From Bacillota bacterium (GTDB taxonomy: Bacteria; Bacillota; UBA4882; JAAYXC01): a stretch of DNA of 9,051 bases. Positions 1 to 5,446 of this stretch are shown here, piece by piece. The DNA lies in assembly GCA_012516115.1 (NCBI GenBank), contig JAAYXC010000294.1, positions 1 through 9,051 on the forward strand, written 5' to 3'. Each line of letters begins with the position of its first letter. Within the stretch, counting starts at the first letter, position 1. The position numbers and the translations under genes are program-made. The notes under the pieces were generated by a model. That model searched no databases and had not been told where the DNA came from. It saw nothing but the letters and a program-made list of their open reading frames with translations.

Positions 1-436
1 CGATACGGTCTCCCCCGGCGTCCCAGACTCTAACCGGATAATGCCAGCCGGAACCGGTCTCCAGGATGACCTCCTTCACCCCACGGCGTGGAACCAACTC
101 CCGCTGATAATCCACCGCCTGGGGCCGGGTAAAGACCGCCGCCCCGAACTCGTCGAGGAAACCGCTTACTTGGAGTGAATAAACGCCGAGGCCCAAAAAG
201 CCCAGAAGGAAGACGAAGACCATGCTCAGGAAGTCATAGGAATACCCCGCTTCCGTCTTGCGGGCCGAATACTGGACGAGGATCATCTCCACGCCCAGCG
301 CGATTAGGGCGAAGGGCAGACAGCTTGCGACCAAACGATAGGCCAGTCGGGGGTTGAACTGGTGAACGAGGACCCCCACCCCGAGAAAGATCAGGCTCAA
401 ACCCATGGCGGTCGTCCCGATGCGCCATTTTTTCAT
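1..436 (-). CDS. Multi-helix membrane protein, LiaF/DUF5668-like N-terminus, partial (3' end beyond window)
   Basis: An open minus-strand frame runs from an ATG at 436-434 to the window edge, giving 145 visible codons with no stop. The protein starts MKKWRIGTTAMG and has three hydrophobic segments, at about residues 7-24, 34-55 and 69-88. A more polar region follows (about 95-145) that is probably outside the membrane. The short N-terminal helices followed by an exported domain resemble LiaF-like or DUF5668-type envelope proteins that often sit beside regulators in Bacillota; that assignment is by resemblance only. It begins 3 nt after the stop of the preceding gene. A purine-rich AAGGA lies directly against the ATG with no spacing, so translation is probably coupled to the upstream gene. 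It is the fourth gene of the sigma/anti-sigma operon, which suggests an envelope-stress role (inference). The alternative is an unrelated membrane protein of unknown function. Confidence 0.8.
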   Translation of the reverse strand, partial: MKKWRIGTTAMGLSLIFLGVGVLVHQFNPRLAYRLVASCLPFALIALGVEMILVQYSARKTEAGYSYDFLSMVFVFLLGFLGLGVYSLQVSGFLDEFGAAVFTRPQAVDYQRELVPRRGVKEVILETGSGWHYPVRVWDAGGDRI

Positions 437-439
437 TCC

Positions 440-892
440 TTATTTGAGCCTCCTTCGCCCAAACAGCAGGTAGATGCCGGTCCCTATGAGGACGGCCGCG
501 ATGAAGAGTTTCTCTATTTCCAAGTCTGGTGGAAGAATATGCCAACTAAGAAAGAGGTCGCTGGCCAGGAACGAATATAGGCCGAGGATGATCAGAACCC
601 ACCCCAGGAAAGAATGCCATAAAGGAATTTTTTCCCAAGAAAGAAAAGGCCGATCCTGCACCCCTCCCTCTCTGGCGTAAGCGTCGGCCAGATGGAGGGC
701 GTCGAAGAGATTGTAGAACCAGATCACCGGGAGAAAAAGAGAAAAACCTTCCAATCGAGTGAAACCGATGATCGCCAAAGCGCCGAAAAAGAGCAGGTTG
801 AACTGGAGACCACGTTGCATGAGTCCGAGATAATAATGGCCCACCCCCGGGATGAACGAGAGGACAAAGACCCAGGTTTTGTTCTTCCGCAT
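440..892 (-). CDS. Small multi-spanning membrane protein, TM2/DUF5683-like
   Basis: The frame encodes 150 residues from ATG 892-890 to TAA 442-440. An AGGAG at 905-901, 8 nt upstream, supports this start. Residues 6-24 carry the pattern SFIPGVGHYYLG, followed by QRGLQ, which is typical of small Bacillota membrane proteins with TM2/DUF5683-like helix pairs. Hydrophobic segments lie at about 7-24, 30-45, 49-63, 92-110 and 125-145, and the tail GRRRLK is basic. The function is unknown; such proteins are commonly encoded next to zinc-finger anti-sigma factors. The same frame is open upstream all the way to the anti-sigma start at 1510, so an automatic caller could join both. The strong ribosome binding site, the recognisable N-terminus and the TGA of another frame 4 nt upstream argue for a separate gene. 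It is translationally close to its neighbours on both sides and belongs to the same leftward operon. Confidence 0.82.
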   Translation of the reverse strand: MRKNKTWVFVLSFIPGVGHYYLGLMQRGLQFNLLFFGALAIIGFTRLEGFSLFLPVIWFYNLFDALHLADAYAREGGVQDRPFLSWEKIPLWHSFLGWVLIILGLYSFLASDLFLSWHILPPDLEIEKLFIAAVLIGTGIYLLFGRRRLK

Positions 893-896
893 CCTT

Positions 897-1510
897 TCAT
901 CTCCTTTCGTTGAGATCTCGCTGGAATAAATTTTTTCCAAAACTCCACTCGATGATTTGTCGAGCCGAACGGTCGACGGCCCGGATCCTTTCTTGTAGAC
1001 GACCGCTCTGCAAGGCCAGGTTGGCCACGGTTTCGAAGCAGTTCCCGAAGGAAAGAAGAAGGGTGGCCAAGCGGCCGCGAGATAATTCCACAAGACCCTG
1101 GAGGCACGGTTCCCCTCCCGGTCATGCGCTTTTGCCCCCGGATTACATGGGGAACCCGATTTCACCAGCGCCTCCACCCGGCGGGGAGAAACCTTTAAAC
1201 CGGGCTCCGACTTCAAAGGCAGGCTGAAGATCTTTTTCCGGGAAATCCGGGTTTCCGACAGGCCGGGGGTTGCTTCACCTCCCTCCAATCTTTTCATCAC
1301 GGCGCGGACGAGACCGGCACCATCCGGAGAGGGGACGATGCCGTCTTCTTCCCAGAGCTCCAGGAGGAAATAACCGCCCAGCGCGGACCGACAGGCCGGA
1401 CAGACCGCCAGGTGGGCGCGGATCTTCTGCGCTTCCGCCTCCTCCGGTGCGAGTAGGAGATAAGCACCGAAACGCTCGCGGAGAAAGTGACACTCTACTC
1501 TACGGTACAT
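897..1510 (-). CDS. Zinc-finger (zf-HC2) anti-sigma factor, apparently frameshifted near 1070-1090
   Basis: Translation starts at ATG 1510-1508 inside the end of the sigma factor gene (16 nt overlap), with GAGGTG 8 nt upstream inside that gene. The N-terminus carries the ZAS zinc-binding pattern H33-x3-C37-x2-C40, preceded by C7 and H8. In this family that domain binds the partner sigma factor and keeps it inactive. The starting frame looks coding to about 1075. There the better coding signal moves to the -1 frame, open from the TGA near 1127 to a TGA at 899-897. Joined, the two halves give a hydrophobic run (WNYLAAA then LATLLLSFG) that would be a membrane helix, followed by a polar tail ending in NERR at a stop that overlaps the next gene's ribosome binding site. 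The spliced product would be about 204 residues. The break could be a sequencing error, a mutation or recoding. Without a shift, the first frame reads through in frame into the next gene. Confidence 0.7.
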
Positions 1511-2058
1511 TCCGTCGACACCTCACGGAGGGCCAGTTTGGCCCGGAGCATTCGTTTGGCCCGATAAAGCCTGGTCTCCACGCTCCGGGGCGAGATCCTT
1601 AACCGTGCCCCGATCTCCGCATACGAGAGACCGTGGTAATGATAGAGAAAGATCACCCGGCGGTAGATGGCGGGCAGCTCCGCCAGGGCTTCCTGGAGGA
1701 GGAGACGTTGCTCGGAGGCCGCCAGCTCCTCCTGGGGGTCGGGAAAGAGACCCTGGGCCGGGAACGCGGTCGGAGAACCGAAAGGTATCGTCCGCAGGCC
1801 ACGTTGTCGTACACGATCCTTGAGATGGTTCAAAGCGATCCGATAAAGCCAGGTCGCAAGAGAGGCCTCGCCACGGTACTGCCCGAGCGAGCGGTAAGCC
1901 TTGAGGAAGATCTCCTGGATGGCGTCCTCGGCCTCGTGGTCTCCTCCCAGAAAGGAGCGGACGACCGCGTGGACCAGATCGGCATGACGTTCAACCACCA
2001 GAGCGAAGAGATCCTTCCGGCCGGCCAGGATGGCCCGGACCAGCTCCACATCGGTCAT
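1495..2058 (-). CDS. RNA polymerase sigma factor, ECF subfamily (sigma-70 family)
   Basis: The 187-residue protein directs core RNA polymerase to a small regulon, normally in response to a signal relayed by its anti-sigma factor. Region 2 lies at about residues 10-85, with the conserved run DAIQEIFLKAYRSL followed by ATWLYRIALNHLKD. Region 4 lies at about 120-180, with ALAELPAIYRRVIFL and the helix-turn-helix LSYAEIGARLRISPRSVETR. Regions 1.1 and 3 are absent, and the length fits the ECF group. The start is ATG 2058-2056, with GGAGGAG about 7 nt upstream; a second ATG at 2062 is out of frame. Its 3' end overlaps the anti-sigma start by 16 nt, the usual coupled arrangement of sigma and anti-sigma. 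A candidate ECF promoter at 2086-2116 suggests autoregulation. The ECF subgroup and inducing signal cannot be read from the sequence; the membrane proteins downstream suggest the envelope. Confidence 0.95.
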   Translation of the reverse strand: MTDVELVRAILAGRKDLFALVVERHADLVHAVVRSFLGGDHEAEDAIQEIFLKAYRSLGQYRGEASLATWLYRIALNHLKDRVRQRGLRTIPFGSPTAFPAQGLFPDPQEELAASEQRLLLQEALAELPAIYRRVIFLYHYHGLSYAEIGARLRISPRSVETRLYRAKRMLRAKLALREVSTECTVE

Positions 2059-2085
2059 CCATTCTCCTCCTCTCTTACCGGATGA

Positions 2086-2116
2086 TTAGACGTCGAAAGG
2101 CCTTTTCCCCCCTTCA
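2086..2116 (-). promoter_or_regulatory. Candidate ECF-type promoter of the sigma factor operon
   Basis: Reading leftward, TGAAGG (2116-2111) and CGTCTAA (2092-2086) are separated by 18 nt. They resemble ECF promoters of the Bacillus sigma-M/W/X kind (TGAAAC then CGTC), although the -35 matches only partly and the spacer is 1-2 nt longer than usual. The predicted transcript would start near 2080, leaving about 22 nt with the GGAGGAG site before the ATG at 2058. The spacer contains the perfect palindrome AAAGGCCTTT (2096-2105). Autoregulation by the encoded sigma factor is inference. Confidence 0.42.
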
Positions 2117-2162
2117 ACCATACCTGACTCTGGACATTCTAAAGATAAAGGGGGATGAAAAA

Positions 2163-2396
2163 ATGCCCGAAGTAACGATCTATACCACGCCCACCTGCCC
2201 TTGGTGTCACCGGCTCAAAGATTTCTTACGCCAACGGGGAGTCGCCTTCACCGAAATCGACGTCTCCCGGGACCCGACCGGAGCCCGCCGGCTGGTGGAA
2301 CTCACCGGGGCCCGGAGCGTACCGGTAACGGTGGCCGACGGCCGGACGGTGGTCGGTTTCGACCGCGAGGCGCTGGAGAAACTTTTCCCGGTGTAG
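2163..2396 (+). CDS. Glutaredoxin-like protein with CPWC active site (NrdH/Cp9-like)
   Basis: The 77-residue thioredoxin-fold protein begins MPEVTIYTTPTCPWCHRLK, so the redox-active CPWC is at residues 12-15. The cis-proline motif SVPV lies at about residue 53-56, as in glutaredoxins. The start is ATG 2163-2165, with AAGGGGG (2148-2154) 8 nt upstream; the frame is also open further upstream, but that part has no ribosome binding site and no family resemblance. Such proteins carry electrons from a flavoprotein reductase to targets such as peroxiredoxins or ribonucleotide reductase. The next gene, 8 nt downstream, is exactly such a reductase. The pair resembles the Clostridium pasteurianum Cp9/Cp34 proteins, in which a glutaredoxin-like protein and an AhpF-like flavoprotein act together. 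The target here is unknown, and no convincing sigma-A promoter was found before it. Confidence 0.92.
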   Translation: MPEVTIYTTPTCPWCHRLKDFLRQRGVAFTEIDVSRDPTGARRLVELTGARSVPVTVADGRTVVGFDREALEKLFPV

Positions 2397-2404
2397 TGGA
2401 GGGG

Positions 2405-3346
2405 ATGGTCTTGGAGGAGCTGGTCATCGTGGGGGCCGGGCCAGCGGGAATGACCGCGGCCCTCTATGCCGCCCGTAAAGGCTTGCGGCCCTATGTCTTG
2501 AGCGAAGACCTGGGCGGCCAGGCCAACTGGAGCTCCCGGGTGGAGAACTACATGGGTTTTAAGGACATCCGCGGTTCGGAATTGATGGAGCGCTTCGCGG
2601 AGCAGGTGAAGGCTCAGGGTGTAGCCTACGAGGAAGGGCGTGTGGCGCGGGTCGAGAGGCGTGAGGGAGGTTTCGGGGTGCGAACCGCCTACGGCCGTGA
2701 GCATGCCGCCCGCGCGGTCATCGTGGCCACCGGTAAACGGCCACGCCCCCTGGGTGTACCGGGGGAGGCGGAATTCCGGGGCAGGGGGGTAAGTTATTGC
2801 GTCCTCTGCGACGCTCCCCTTTACCGTGGAGCGGCGGTGGCCGTGGTCGGCGGCGGAAACGCCGGTTTCCAGGCCGCCTACGACCTGCTCGGATCGGCAC
2901 GGGAAGTACACCTTTTAACCGACCGGCTCACCGCGGACGAAACCCTCCGCCGCCGGGTTCTGGGACGACCGGGTCTGATCCTCCATGAGGGGTGGGTGGT
3001 CAAGGCCATTCTGGGGGGCGAAGCAGTCCACGGCCTGGTGGCCACCGATGGGGAAGGCCGGGAGAAGGAACTGGCGGTGGAGGGGATCTTCGTCGAGATC
3101 GGACTGTTACCCAACGGCGAGGTGGTGGAGGAGGCGGTGGCGCGGAACGAGGCGGGCGAGATCGTGGTCGACTGCGCCTGTCGGACCAATCTCCCCGGGC
3201 TTTTCGCTGCCGGAGACGTGACCAACGCTTGCGGTAAACAGATCATCATCGCCGCCGGCGAAGGTGCCAAGGCGGCCCTAGCCGCCGCCGACTACCTGGC
3301 TTTCGCCGATAAAGCTGTTAAATCAGTCCCCCTCCCCGTACAATAG
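2405..3346 (+). CDS. trxB: Thioredoxin reductase-like/AhpF C-terminal-like flavoprotein disulfide reductase
   Basis: The product is 313 residues, the usual length for low-molecular-weight thioredoxin reductases. The FAD-binding motif GAGPAG is at residues 10-15, the redox-active cysteines are C132-V-L-C135 followed by D136, the nucleotide motif GGGNAG is at 149-154, and the C-terminal flavin motif FAAGD is present. The nucleotide domain lacks the HRRxxxR motif that binds the NADPH 2'-phosphate, having VHLLTDR instead. The stretch from GIFVEIGLLPN to KQIIIAAGEGAKA is like AhpF. I therefore infer a reductase of the AhpF/Cp34 type that uses NADH or another donor, passing electrons to the glutaredoxin encoded just upstream. 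Two starts are possible. ATG 2405 touches the GGAGGGG at 2398-2404 directly, while TTG 2411 has better spacing and would give a start at L3. Both keep the full FAD motif. Confidence 0.93.
   Translation: MVLEELVIVGAGPAGMTAALYAARKGLRPYVLSEDLGGQANWSSRVENYMGFKDIRGSELMERFAEQVKAQGVAYEEGRVARVERREGGFGVRTAYGREHAARAVIVATGKRPRPLGVPGEAEFRGRGVSYCVLCDAPLYRGAAVAVVGGGNAGFQAAYDLLGSAREVHLLTDRLTADETLRRRVLGRPGLILHEGWVVKAILGGEAVHGLVATDGEGREKELAVEGIFVEIGLLPNGEVVEEAVARNEAGEIVVDCACRTNLPGLFAAGDVTNACGKQIIIAAGEGAKAALAAADYLAFADKAVKSVPLPVQ
3339..3344 (+). promoter_or_regulatory. Candidate -10 box for a possible leaderless transcript
   Basis: TACAAT matches five of six bases of the sigma-A -10 consensus and overlaps the end of the reductase gene. 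The GTG start of the next gene lies 7 nt beyond it, about where transcription would begin. The -35 region is weak: CTGTTA at 3315-3320, 18 nt upstream, matches three of six bases. The call is tentative. Confidence 0.3.
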
Positions 3347-3351
3347 ATCTT

Positions 3352-4068
3352 GTGGGCGACCGTTTCTTGCGGGTGGCAACTTATAATCTTCACGCCGGCC
3401 GCGATCCCTTCCATCGCCCGTCGTTGGGCGGGATGGCGACTGCCTTAAAGGCGATGGAAGCGGACCTCCTCGGCCTGCAAGAAGTAGGGCGCCGTTTCCG
3501 CGATCGGTCCGACCAGGCAGCCTTCCTCGCGGAGGAGCTCGGTTACACGCTTCGTTTCGCCGCCACCGTCAACCGCGCACCCGGCCGGCCGGAGGAAGGC
3601 CGGTTCGGCCTGGCCGTTTTATCCCGGTGGCCCATCATCGGCGGCCGGGTCTTCCCTCTCCCGAGTAAAAAGGAACCCCGGGCCTTTTTGTTTTGCCTGG
3701 TGGAGACTCCCTGGTGGGGCCCTCTCTATTTCTTCACCACTCATCTCGGTTTAGACCAGACAGAGCGCCACGCCCAGGTGGCGACCATTATCCGGCTGAC
3801 GGAAGGACTCCCCGGACCGGTGGTTCTAACGGGTGACTTCAACGCCCGGCCCGAGGCGGCGGAACTCGCCCCGCTTTTCGCCCGCTGGCAGGAAGTGCAG
3901 GCGGCTTGTGGCCGGCAAGAGCCAACCTTTCCGACGATGGAGGCCGGGATCGATCTTATTTTCTGCCCTTGGTCCTGGCGGGTTCTCCGCACGGTCGTTT
4001 TTCACATGCCGTGCTCGGACCATTATCCGTTATTGGCCGACCTGGCGCCGGACGGCGGATGCGCTTGA
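3352..4068 (+). CDS. Endonuclease/exonuclease/phosphatase (EEP) family metal-dependent hydrolase
   Basis: The 238-residue protein shows the full EEP active-site set: N12 in VATYNLHAG, E44 in LGLQEVG, H131 in TTHLGL, D162 and N164 in LTGDFN, D201 in GIDLIF, and D223/H224 in CSDHYP. These residues bind a divalent metal and cleave phosphodiesters in nucleases, sphingomyelinases and inositol phosphatases. The substrate cannot be told from the sequence; there is no signal peptide, so it is probably cytoplasmic. The GTG start at 3352 comes 5 nt after the reductase stop, and the upstream bases are pyrimidine-rich with no ribosome binding site. The conserved N-terminus begins only a few codons later, so the start cannot lie far downstream. 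Translation may rely on coupling to the reductase gene or on a leaderless mRNA. Its stop codon overlaps the -35 box of the aspartate kinase promoter. Confidence 0.9.
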   Translation: MGDRFLRVATYNLHAGRDPFHRPSLGGMATALKAMEADLLGLQEVGRRFRDRSDQAAFLAEELGYTLRFAATVNRAPGRPEEGRFGLAVLSRWPIIGGRVFPLPSKKEPRAFLFCLVETPWWGPLYFFTTHLGLDQTERHAQVATIIRLTEGLPGPVVLTGDFNARPEAAELAPLFARWQEVQAACGRQEPTFPTMEAGIDLIFCPWSWRVLRTVVFHMPCSDHYPLLADLAPDGGCA

Positions 4069-4094
4069 CATCTTACCCCGATCCCCCTTATCAT
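4065..4094 (+). promoter_or_regulatory. Sigma-A type promoter of the aspartate kinase gene
   Basis: A perfect TTGACA (4065-4070) and TATCAT (4089-4094, five of six bases) are separated by 18 nt. The -35 overlaps the stop codon of the preceding gene. Transcription should start near 4100-4102, leaving a leader of about 29 nt before the ATG at 4130. That is too short for a lysine riboswitch. Confidence 0.75.
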
Positions 4095-4127
4095 TGAACG
4101 TAAAACCGCTTCTCGCTAGGGGGATCG
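4079..4127 (+). repeat. 10-bp perfect inverted repeat covering the aspartate kinase ribosome binding site
   Basis: CGATCCCCCT (4079-4088) and AGGGGGATCG (4118-4127) are exact reverse complements separated by 29 nt. The right arm contains the AGGGGG ribosome binding site (4118-4123). The left arm lies inside the promoter spacer, upstream of the expected transcription start. Only transcripts reading through from upstream would contain both arms and could fold over the ribosome binding site. An operator role is an alternative. Confidence 0.6.
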
Positions 4128-4129
4128 CC

Positions 4130-5446
4130 ATGGGCATCAAGGTGGCCAAGTTCGGGGGGACATCGCTGGCGGATGCCGAACAATTCCGGAAGGTCCGCGC
4201 CATCGTCGCCGCCGATCCCGCACGGCGTTACATCGTCCCGTCGGCGCCCGGCAAACGCCATCCTCGCGACCAGAAGATCACCGACCTCCTTTATCTCTGT
4301 CACGCCCATGTCCAGCAAGAGGTGCCTTTCGACGATGTCTTCTCGATCGTGGCCGAACGTTTTCTCGGCATCGTCCACGATCTCGGGCTTGCGCTCGATC
4401 TCCGGCCTTATCTCGATGAAATAAAAGAGCGCATCGCCAGGGGCGCCTCGGCCGACTACACCGCGAGCCGTGGGGAGTACTTGAACGCCCTCATCCTGGC
4501 CGAACTCCTCGGTTATGAGTTTGTCGACGCGGCCGAGGTTATCTTTTTCCGGCCGGACGGCACCCTGGATCGTGAGCGGACCTGGCGCGCCCTCGCCGAG
4601 AGGCTGGCCGCCGTTCCCCGGGCGGTCATCCCCGGCTTCTACGGCGCGCTCCCCGGTGGGGCCATCAAGACCTTCCCCCGCGGGGGGTCGGATATCTCCG
4701 GCGCCATCGTGGCGCGTGGTATAGGGGCCGAGCTCTACGAGAACTGGACGGACGTCTCGGGCTTTCTCATGGCCGATCCGCGGATCGTCCCGAACCCGAA
4801 GCCCATCGAGCTCATCACCTACCGGGAACTCAGGGAGCTCGCCTATATGGGCGCCTCGGTCCTCCACGAAGAGGCCATTTTCCCTGTGCGGGAGGCCGGG
4901 ATCCCCATCCGGATTAAGAACACCAACGCCCCGGAGGACCCGGGGACCCTCATCGTCCGCGATGCGCCGCCGGTCACCCCGAACGGCACCATCACCGGCA
5001 TCGCCGGCCGGAAGGACTTCACCGTCATCGCCCTGGAGAAGGCCTTGATGAACGCGGAGATCGGCTTCGGCCGGAAGCTCCTCTCGGTGCTTGAGGCCAA
5101 CGGCATCTCCTTCGAGCACATGCCCTCGGGGATCGACACCATCTCGCTCGTCATCGCCGACGCCCAGCTCAACCATAAGCTGGACAAGGTCCTCGAGGAG
5201 ATCCGCCAACAGTGCCGGCCGGACTCGCTGGAGGTCCACCCGAACATGGCCTTGATCGCCACCGTGGGCCGGGGCATGGCCTATACGCCCGGCATCGCCG
5301 GCAAACTCTTCGGGGCCTTGGGCCGGGAAGGGATCAACGTCCGCATGATCGATCAAGGCTCAAGCGAGATCAACATCATCGTCGGCGTGGACTCGCAGGA
5401 CTTCGAACGGGCCGTGCGGGCCATCTACCATGCTTTCGTGGGTTAA
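4130..5446 (+). CDS. lysC: Aspartate kinase (monofunctional, ACT-regulated)
   Basis: Aspartate kinase phosphorylates L-aspartate with ATP, the first step towards lysine, threonine, methionine and diaminopimelate. The 438-residue protein begins MGIKVAKFGGTS, the family's N-terminal kinase signature (KFGGTS at 7-12). It continues with the clostridial-type run VPSAPGKRHPRDQKITDLL and the catalytic-domain motif PRGGSDISGAIVARG. Two ACT domains occupy about residues 300-438 (from FTVIALEKALMN to the end) and would give feedback inhibition by end-product amino acids; which one cannot be told. The start is ATG 4130 with AGGGGG (4118-4123) 6 nt upstream. An open frame continues upstream of this ATG but overlaps the preceding gene and is not coding. 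The gene has its own promoter. It converges on phoR, and the two stop codons overlap in TTAA at 5443-5446. Confidence 0.96.
   Translation: MGIKVAKFGGTSLADAEQFRKVRAIVAADPARRYIVPSAPGKRHPRDQKITDLLYLCHAHVQQEVPFDDVFSIVAERFLGIVHDLGLALDLRPYLDEIKERIARGASADYTASRGEYLNALILAELLGYEFVDAAEVIFFRPDGTLDRERTWRALAERLAAVPRAVIPGFYGALPGGAIKTFPRGGSDISGAIVARGIGAELYENWTDVSGFLMADPRIVPNPKPIELITYRELRELAYMGASVLHEEAIFPVREAGIPIRIKNTNAPEDPGTLIVRDAPPVTPNGTITGIAGRKDFTVIALEKALMNAEIGFGRKLLSVLEANGISFEHMPSGIDTISLVIADAQLNHKLDKVLEEIRQQCRPDSLEVHPNMALIATVGRGMAYTPGIAGKLFGALGREGINVRMIDQGSSEINIIVGVDSQDFERAVRAIYHAFVG

Larger units (their letters stand above)
440..1510 (-). other. Uninterrupted frame spanning the anti-sigma and membrane protein genes (356 codons)
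   Basis: From ATG 1510 to TAA 442-440 there is no stop in this frame. Residues 1-45 form the zinc-finger domain and residues from 207 form the TM2-like membrane protein. Residues from about 145 to 206 look like out-of-frame translation: they are rich in Pro, Ser and Trp and resemble no domain I recognise. It is listed so that a reader meeting a single 356-residue gene call knows its likely composite nature. A genuine fusion protein cannot be excluded from the sequence alone. Confidence 0.4.

Noticed and set aside
724..1125. A 133-codon minus-strand frame overlapping the anti-sigma and membrane protein genes
   Set aside because: Low-complexity Ser/Arg-rich product crossing two real genes in a third frame; it does not repair the anti-sigma gene.
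2131..2136. TGGACA as a sigma-A -35 box for the glutaredoxin-like gene
   Set aside because: No -10 box follows at 16-18 nt; the expected position falls at or past the ribosome binding site.
2201..2404. Upstream in-frame extension of the reductase gene inside the glutaredoxin gene
   Set aside because: It overlaps a real gene in another frame, and the FAD-binding N-terminus of the reductase begins only at about 2411-2420.
4069..4129. Possible lysine riboswitch before aspartate kinase
   Set aside because: The stretch is 61 nt and the leader from the predicted start is about 29 nt, far shorter than the known lysine aptamer, and no multi-helix structure is visible.
4091..5356. A 421-codon open frame on the minus strand opposite the aspartate kinase gene
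   Set aside because: It is a shadow of a high-GC gene on the other strand. Its composition is arginine-, glycine- and aspartate-rich with no recognisable domain, while the plus strand encodes a clear, complete family member.
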